Source of the DNA: an uncultured Gemmatimonadota bacterium
GTDB taxonomy: Bacteria; Gemmatimonadota; Gemmatimonadetes; Gemmatimonadales; Gemmatimonadaceae
Direction: 5' to 3'
DNA: 10,202 nt
Assembly (NCBI GenBank): GCA_903894655.1
Contig: CAITQY010000653.1
Coordinates: 1-10,202 of the forward strand
Part shown: positions 6,032 through 10,202 of the stretch, piece after piece
Layout of the letters: every line of letters starts with the position of its first letter
Numbering within the stretch: the first letter of the stretch is position 1
Program-made: the position numbers and the translations under genes
Notes under the pieces: generated by a model
What the model was told of the DNA's origin: nothing
The model's database searches: none
The model's input: the letters and a program-made list of their open reading frames with translations, nothing else

Positions 6032-9000
6032 TCAGGCCTGCGCCGGGGATGCCGGCGCCGGATAGTTGACCTTCTTGAGATAGACCACGGCGGTGAACGT
6101 GTTCAGTTCTTCGAACACGTGGTAGGCACGACGGTCATAGGCGAGCTTCGCTACGGTCCAGTTTTCGTCGGCCGCGTCACCGAAGATGATGGCGCGAGAC
6201 GGGCATGCCTGTGAGCAGGCGGTCGTGAACTCGTCGGGCTTGACCTCACGGCCTTCGGCCTTGGCGCGGTGCTCGGCTTCACGGATACGCTGCACGCAGA
6301 AGGTGCACTTCTCCATGACGCCCTTGCCGCGCACGGTCACGTCGGGGTTGAGACCCCAGTGCATCGGCTCCGGCCACGCGTACTGCTTGCGCTCCGGCTC
6401 ACCGTAGCCGAACCAGTTGAAGTAGCGGACCTTATACGGGCAGTTGTTGCTGCAGTAGCGGGTACCGACGCACCGGTTGTAGACCTGCACGTTGAGGCCG
6501 TCGGGCGAGTGATACGTGGCGTACACGGGGCACACCGGCTCGCAGGGCGCATTGCCGCAGTGCTGACACATCATCGGCACGAAGCGCGTGTCGAAGTCGG
6601 GCGAGAACTCGTTTTCCGTATTCTCGTTGCCTTCGTAGTAGCGCTCGAGGCGGATCCAGGCCATTTCACGGCCCTTGATGATGTTCGCCCCCGGACGCTC
6701 ATCCCACACCGTCGGGCTGAGGGCACGACCCTGATAGGGCGCGCCGACCGTCGGAATGTTGTTCTCACTGTAGCAGGCGGTGACGCACGCCGAGCACCCC
6801 GTGCAGCGTGCGAGATCGATGGTCATCGCCCAGCGGCGCTTCTCCATCTTCTGCACGTGATCGGGGGCGTACATCCCGAGATCCTTCGCGTCCGGGTTGG
6901 CCAGCTCACCCTGCGCGTCAGCGGCGATGGGCGACTTGAGCCCGGCCTTGAAATCCTGTGAGGGCAGACCGGGGATGGCGTGCTCCTCGTGCTCGCCTTC
7001 CTCGGCTTCCTGTCCAAGCAACGCCGCGAGCGTCATGGCCTGACCGATACCACGGCCGTGCTGACGGGCGGAGCCTTCGGTGGTGACCAGCTGCGACGTC
7101 TCCGCCGAAACGGTGACTTTGCCCTTCGTGCCGGAGAGCGTGAGGGCGCCGGAGGCGTCCCACCCACTCGCGAGGAGGTCGTAGGCGTTGATGCCGACAT
7201 TCTGCGCGAACCGACCGTAGGCCGTGTGCCCGAGGCCGAGCGAGATCGCCACGGTGTCGGGACGCACGCCCATGTAGCGGTACGCTGGGGCGGTGATCTT
7301 GCCGGCGGCCGTTTCAACCGTGAGGTGCTGTCCTTCGACGAGGCCGAGCTTCTTGAACGTGGTGGGGTGAACTTCTACCCAGGACTGCCACGCGATCTTG
7401 GTGACGGGATCGGGGAGCTCCTGCAACCACGGCTTGTTGGCGCCGCGACCATCACCGAGCGTGGGTGACGGATAGACATGCACGAAGTAGTCACCCGCAC
7501 CAGCATCAGCCGGGGTGGGGGCGGCGGACAAGGTGCGCGTCGCGGTGGCGACCAGCGGTGCACCGCTGATGGTGGCCTTGGTGAGCGCGGTCGTGAAGGC
7601 CGCTCCGCCGCCGGGGAACTTGCTGATGAACCAGCCGCGGTAATCGGCGGCGGTGTACTTCGCGGCCAGCGCCTGATCTTTCTTGGCGAGCGCGATGAGC
7701 ACGTCGGCGGTGGCCTTCGTGTCGAACACCGGTTCGAGGGTGGGCTGCTGCAGGCCGATCTGGCCCTGCATGCTGACCGCATCGCCCCAGCTCTCGAGCC
7801 AGTGATTATCGGGCAGGATCAGATCGCACAGCTGGGCGGTTTCATCGGGGACCGACGAGAACGACACCTTGAACGGCACCTTGGCAAAGGCGGCGGCGAA
7901 GCCGGCCGACTTGGGCATGGTGTGAGCCGGGTTGGCACCGCGCACGAAGGCGAGGGGCACGCTGCCGGCATCCATTTTCGCGACAGCACCGGCCAGATCG
8001 GCGTACGACGCAAGGCCGTTGAAGCCACCATGACCGGCGGCCGGCTTGATCGTGACACCGACAGCACCGGCCTTTTTGTTGATCTCGGCCGCCATGACGG
8101 CACAGTCGACGGCATTGGCGGTGGTCGTACCGCAGATGACCATCACGCCGTTGCCGGCGTTGGCGACGGCCTTGGCCAGCGCTTCGAGGGTGGCCACTGG
8201 GACGCCCGAGGCATCGGCGGCAGCGGCCATCGTGCCCGAACCCGTGAGGGCGGCACAGATCTCCATTTCGCTGCCCGGCTTGGCGGCGATCCACTGATCG
8301 GCGTTGAGGCCGGTGAGGGAGCGGCGAGCGCCGACATAGACGAGACGCGGCGCGCCTTCCAGCTTGGCACGGGCGTCGGCCCAATCGAGCTGCTGGGGGA
8401 CGCTGTGTCCCCAGCCGTCGAGGAAGTCGGCACCGAAGCTGATCACCAGCTTCGCGGCGTTGAAATCGAGCGCCGGCCATGCGGTGCCGTACGCCTTCTG
8501 ATTGGCTGCAATCGTGGCCAGTGGGGCGGCGGAGTCGACGCTGAAATGCGCCGGCATGCCCTGTGCCGAGAGCCACTGATCGAGGAAGCCCGGGAAGGTG
8601 CCCGACTCGTGCTGATTCACGAACACGACGTTGGACGCCTGCGTGCGGCTCTTGACCTCGCCGATCTTCTGGGCGAGCAGCTCGTACGCTTTGTCCCACG
8701 TGGTGGGCTTGAGGGCGTTGCCCTCGCGAATCATCGGCGTGCGATAGCGATCGGGATTGTACAACCCCTGCACCGCCGAGAGGCCAGCGGAGCAGATCGC
8801 GCCGCGGCTCATGGGGTGGTCGGGATTGCCATCCAGCTTGATCGGACGGCCGTCGCGGACTTCGGCCATGACGCCGCAAGCCGTGGCGCACTCGCGGCAG
8901 GTGGTCGCGTAATACTGCGACACGCCCGGCACGGTGTTGTCAGGTGACGCGACGTACGGAATGAGCTTCCCCACCTTTTCGGAGGAGCAGCCCACCACCG

Positions 9001-9076
9001 CGGTCGTCGCACCCGTGGCGCCTAGGATCTTGAGGAATTCTCGGCGCTTAACGCCGGTCCCCGCTTCAGTGCTCAT
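6032..9076 (-). CDS. actB: Alternative Complex III iron-sulfur subunit ActB (MopB-like plus ferredoxin domains)
   Basis: ActB is the large periplasmic iron-sulfur subunit of ACIII; it receives electrons from quinol oxidised at ActC and passes them to the ActA haems. The 1014-residue protein starts with a twin-arginine signal (K10-R-R-E-F-L-K16) and a lipobox-like VVGC with Cys30. Residues about 55-670 are a molybdopterin-oxidoreductase-like domain. Cysteines 60, 63, 67 and 95 form the spacing that binds a [4Fe-4S] cluster in that superfamily. A linker rich in Glu and His (689-699) leads to the PsrB-like domain (748-1000). That domain has 15 cysteines: 758/761/764/768, 837/840/845/849, 869/875/879 and 924/927/954/958. 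In CVGTRYC, Thr872 replaces a cysteine, giving three [4Fe-4S] clusters and one [3Fe-4S], as known for ACIII. A molybdenum cofactor is not expected by family knowledge. GGAG lies 7 bases before ATG 9076. Confidence 0.95.
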   Translation of the reverse strand: MSTEAGTGVKRREFLKILGATGATTAVVGCSSEKVGKLIPYVASPDNTVPGVSQYYATTCRECATACGVMAEVRDGRPIKLDGNPDHPMSRGAICSAGLSAVQGLYNPDRYRTPMIREGNALKPTTWDKAYELLAQKIGEVKSRTQASNVVFVNQHESGTFPGFLDQWLSAQGMPAHFSVDSAAPLATIAANQKAYGTAWPALDFNAAKLVISFGADFLDGWGHSVPQQLDWADARAKLEGAPRLVYVGARRSLTGLNADQWIAAKPGSEMEICAALTGSGTMAAAADASGVPVATLEALAKAVANAGNGVMVICGTTTANAVDCAVMAAEINKKAGAVGVTIKPAAGHGGFNGLASYADLAGAVAKMDAGSVPLAFVRGANPAHTMPKSAGFAAAFAKVPFKVSFSSVPDETAQLCDLILPDNHWLESWGDAVSMQGQIGLQQPTLEPVFDTKATADVLIALAKKDQALAAKYTAADYRGWFISKFPGGGAAFTTALTKATISGAPLVATATRTLSAAPTPADAGAGDYFVHVYPSPTLGDGRGANKPWLQELPDPVTKIAWQSWVEVHPTTFKKLGLVEGQHLTVETAAGKITAPAYRYMGVRPDTVAISLGLGHTAYGRFAQNVGINAYDLLASGWDASGALTLSGTKGKVTVSAETSQLVTTEGSARQHGRGIGQAMTLAALLGQEAEEGEHEEHAIPGLPSQDFKAGLKSPIAADAQGELANPDAKDLGMYAPDHVQKMEKRRWAMTIDLARCTGCSACVTACYSENNIPTVGAPYQGRALSPTVWDERPGANIIKGREMAWIRLERYYEGNENTENEFSPDFDTRFVPMMCQHCGNAPCEPVCPVYATYHSPDGLNVQVYNRCVGTRYCSNNCPYKVRYFNWFGYGEPERKQYAWPEPMHWGLNPDVTVRGKGVMEKCTFCVQRIREAEHRAKAEGREVKPDEFTTACSQACPSRAIIFGDAADENWTVAKLAYDRRAYHVFEELNTFTAVVYLKKVNYPAPASPAQA

Positions 9077-9112
9077 GCAGTCACTCCGCTCCGGGCGGCT
9101 GCACAGGGCATG

Positions 9113-9133
9113 CGGCGCGCAGACTACGCGCCG
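9113..9133 (-). other. GC-rich hairpin between actA and actB
   Basis: In the 86-base gap between the actA stop and the actB start, a perfect 7-bp stem CGGCGCG/CGCGCCG closes a 7-base loop. No T-run follows, so it is not a normal terminator. It may be an mRNA stability or processing element that separates the actA message from the rest; this function is inferred. The only other signal seen in the gap is the actB ribosome binding site. Confidence 0.45.
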
Positions 9134-9162
9134 TGGCCCCGTGGTCGAGGGTCAGATGACGA

Positions 9163-9819
9163 TCAGTAGTGGCAGGTCGCGCAATCGTAGCGCGCTTTTT
9201 TCGGCGGCGCTGCTTCCAGCTCGGGCGTGACCGGCATTCCGGCCAGGCGAGCGCCTTCAGCGGGCTTGTAGCCCTGCACGTGACAGTTGATGCACCAGCC
9301 CATGTTGAGCGAGTTCACCTGCTGTACGGGCACGTAGTTGGTGTCGGGTCCCTGAGCACCCTGCTTTTGGATCTGGCCATGGCAGGTTTGGCAGGTGACA
9401 CCGGCGTTGACATGACGCATGTGCGGGAACTGCACATAGTCAGGCACCTTATGCACGCGATTCCAGGGGATCGCCTGCCCCTTCGCATAGAAGGCCGCGA
9501 CCTTCTTGATCTCGGGCGCCTGTGGCTTCACGATGAGGTGACAGCCCATGCACGTCGAGACGGCGGCGTTGCCCGGATCGGGCGACTTGTTCGCCGCGCT
9601 GTGACAATACAGGCAGTTCATGCCAGCTTTGGCCACGTGCGGCGCGTGAACGAACTTGACGGGTTGTTCGACGCGCAGGCCTTGCGACGATGACGCGCCG
9701 CTGTAGGCCGACAGCAGCGTGGCCGCTGCCGCAAGCGCGAGAAACGCAGGAATCACCGTCCACTTCTTCTTAACCGTCATCGACTTTGGGGCCGGGAAGG
9801 CGTTGGTTGCGGAAGACAC
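9163..9819 (-). CDS. actA: Alternative Complex III pentahaem cytochrome c ActA
   Basis: ActA is the multihaem cytochrome c subunit of ACIII, anchored in the membrane and facing the periplasm; it accepts electrons from ActB. The 218-residue protein has one N-terminal membrane helix (about 20-40, preceded by KKK) and five CxxCH haem motifs: CLYCH (69-73), CMGCH (90-94), CQTCH (143-147), CINCH (176-180) and CATCH (213-217). The fifth ends one residue before the C-terminus. His58, His61, His133 and His136 are among the candidate distal ligands. Two starts are possible. GTG at 9819 is the longest, with an in-frame TAA just upstream; ATG at 9780 gives 205 residues beginning MTVKKKW, which is a more typical membrane-anchor start. 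Neither has a Shine-Dalgarno sequence. I give the longer form but find the ATG about equally likely. It is the first gene of the operon. Confidence 0.93.
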   Translation of the reverse strand: MSSATNAFPAPKSMTVKKKWTVIPAFLALAAAATLLSAYSGASSSQGLRVEQPVKFVHAPHVAKAGMNCLYCHSAANKSPDPGNAAVSTCMGCHLIVKPQAPEIKKVAAFYAKGQAIPWNRVHKVPDYVQFPHMRHVNAGVTCQTCHGQIQKQGAQGPDTNYVPVQQVNSLNMGWCINCHVQGYKPAEGARLAGMPVTPELEAAPPKKARYDCATCHY

Positions 9820-9926
9820 GCGTTACGCACAACCCCAACGGTGAGCGCGCACCGGATGGGCTGGTGACGAACTGAAGCCGAAGTCATGCGTGTAAGTCTG
9901 TGTCAACCCGATTTTTGCAAGCGGGA

Positions 9927-9955
9927 AGTATGCCCGTCACCGTATTTGTACGCAA
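9927..9955 (-). promoter_or_regulatory. candidate promoter of the act operon
   Basis: On the minus strand TTGCGT (9955-9950) and CATACT (9932-9927) are separated by exactly 17 bases; they match three and four of six sigma-70 consensus bases. A start near 9920 would give a 5' leader of roughly 100-140 bases. A perfect TTGACA (9906-9901) lies downstream but has no convincing -10 partner. The call is weak and rests on spacing and on its place upstream of actA. Confidence 0.3.
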
Positions 9956-9967
9956 GTGTTCGCGTAC
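9948..9967. promoter_or_regulatory. inverted repeat overlapping the candidate act -35 box
   Basis: GTACGC (9948-9953) and its exact reverse complement GCGTAC (9962-9967) flank an 8-base spacer. The repeat covers the putative -35 hexamer of the act promoter, where a repressor or activator dimer could bind. It could also be chance; six-base arms alone are not strong evidence. Confidence 0.3.
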
Positions 9968-10006
9968 CACAACGCGACGGTTTACCGGAACTTTCCGCAC
10001 GCAGCA

Positions 10007-10202
10007 TCAACGATTGGTCAGCGACGTGGTTCCCGCGTGATGTTCAGCGGCAGGTCTGGACTCGGCGGCACGCCGCGCGGCTCCAACAATCGAGCGGCCG
10101 TCGGCCAAATTCGGCTCAGCACGCGGAGACGGCGTGTAGGGCGGTAACAGGTCAACGAGAGCCCGCGACTGCTGTGTCAGACGCAACGGCCACCAGCTAC
10201 TC
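10007..10202 (-). CDS. possible C-terminal fragment of an unknown protein (cut by right window edge)
   Basis: On the minus strand one frame is open from the right edge for 64 codons to a TGA at 10009-10007. Its translation includes LTQQSRALVDLLPPYTPSPR and a tail of Ala, Arg and His. About two thirds of the codons end in G or C, moderately supporting a real gene. The two other minus-strand frames stop within a few codons of the edge. I recognise no family. If real, it lies upstream of the act operon in the same direction, about 190 bases away, and no good terminator separates them. It could equally be non-coding. Confidence 0.3.
   Translation of the reverse strand, partial: SSWWPLRLTQQSRALVDLLPPYTPSPRAEPNLADGRSIVGAARRAAESRPAAEHHAGTTSLTNR

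Noticed and set aside
4596..6961. Long plus-strand frames opposite actC and the 3' part of actB (4596-5282, 5283-6065, 6269-6961)
   Set aside because: All are antisense to clear membrane and iron-sulfur protein genes, and their products are highly charged and low in complexity without domains.
7478..8947. A 489-codon open frame on the plus strand opposite actB
   Set aside because: It lies entirely antisense to the well-supported actB domain. Its product is rich in Gly, Arg, His and Asp with no recognisable fold, as expected of a shadow frame in high-GC DNA.
6032..9076. Reading actB as a catalytic molybdopterin enzyme such as polysulfide or formate reductase
   Set aside because: The subunit set with a pentahaem ActA, a second NrfD-like protein, DUF3341 and a monohaem lipoprotein, plus the fusion of the two ActB domains and the Thr in CVGTRYC, is specific to ACIII.
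9901..9906. Perfect TTGACA on the minus strand upstream of actA as the main -35 box
   Set aside because: No acceptable -10 sequence follows at 16-18 bases, so the hexamer alone was not called as a promoter.
9956..10147. A 63-codon plus-strand frame starting with GTG near the right end
   Set aside because: The product is Arg-rich with no motif, there is no ribosome site, and its start lies inside the inverted repeat; the opposite strand is a better coding candidate.

Overview
This is a high-GC bacterial window dominated by a six-gene minus-strand operon, actA-actB-actC-actD-actE-actF. It encodes Alternative Complex III (ACIII), the quinol:cytochrome c oxidoreductase that replaces the cytochrome bc1 complex in several phyla. 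GC-rich codon use, a five-haem ActA, a single-haem lipoprotein ActE and a free-standing operon with no oxidase genes inside the window fit Gemmatimonadota best. That placement is inference: Rhodothermota, Acidobacteriota or a related lineage cannot be excluded from the window alone.

Layout from left to right. Positions 1-466 (minus) hold the N-terminal 155 codons of a signalling protein with a GAF-like domain and the start of a coiled coil; the rest lies outside the left edge. A divergent gap of about 116 bases follows. Next is a plus-strand gene for a secreted or lipid-anchored cyanophycinase-like peptidase of family S51 (583-1644), ending in a strong and possibly bidirectional terminator (1684-1720). 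A minus-strand tRNA-Ala(UGC) sits at 1745-1817 with a recognisable promoter at 1837-1865. The act operon terminator is at 1886-1920, and the operon runs from 9819 (or 9780) down to 1942. The last 380 bases hold a probable act promoter region with an inverted repeat and, at the right edge, a possible C-terminal fragment of another minus-strand gene.

How the genes work together. ActC and ActF are two NrfD-type ten-helix membrane subunits, and ActC is expected to carry the quinol site. ActB is a periplasmic, Tat-exported iron-sulfur protein with a molybdopterin-oxidoreductase-like domain. ActA (five c haems) and ActE (one c haem) are cytochromes that pass electrons on to a soluble carrier or directly to an oxidase. 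ActD is a small two-helix membrane subunit. Start and stop codons overlap by one base at actC/actD and actE/actF, and most internal genes have clear Shine-Dalgarno sequences, so this is one translationally coupled operon.

I see no CRISPR array, insertion sequence, prophage or clearly new multi-gene system. The points most worth following are the four-cysteine motif kept in the N-terminal domain of ActB, the inverted repeat over the putative act promoter, the GC hairpin between actA and actB, and the exported cyanophycinase next to a divergent sensor gene.
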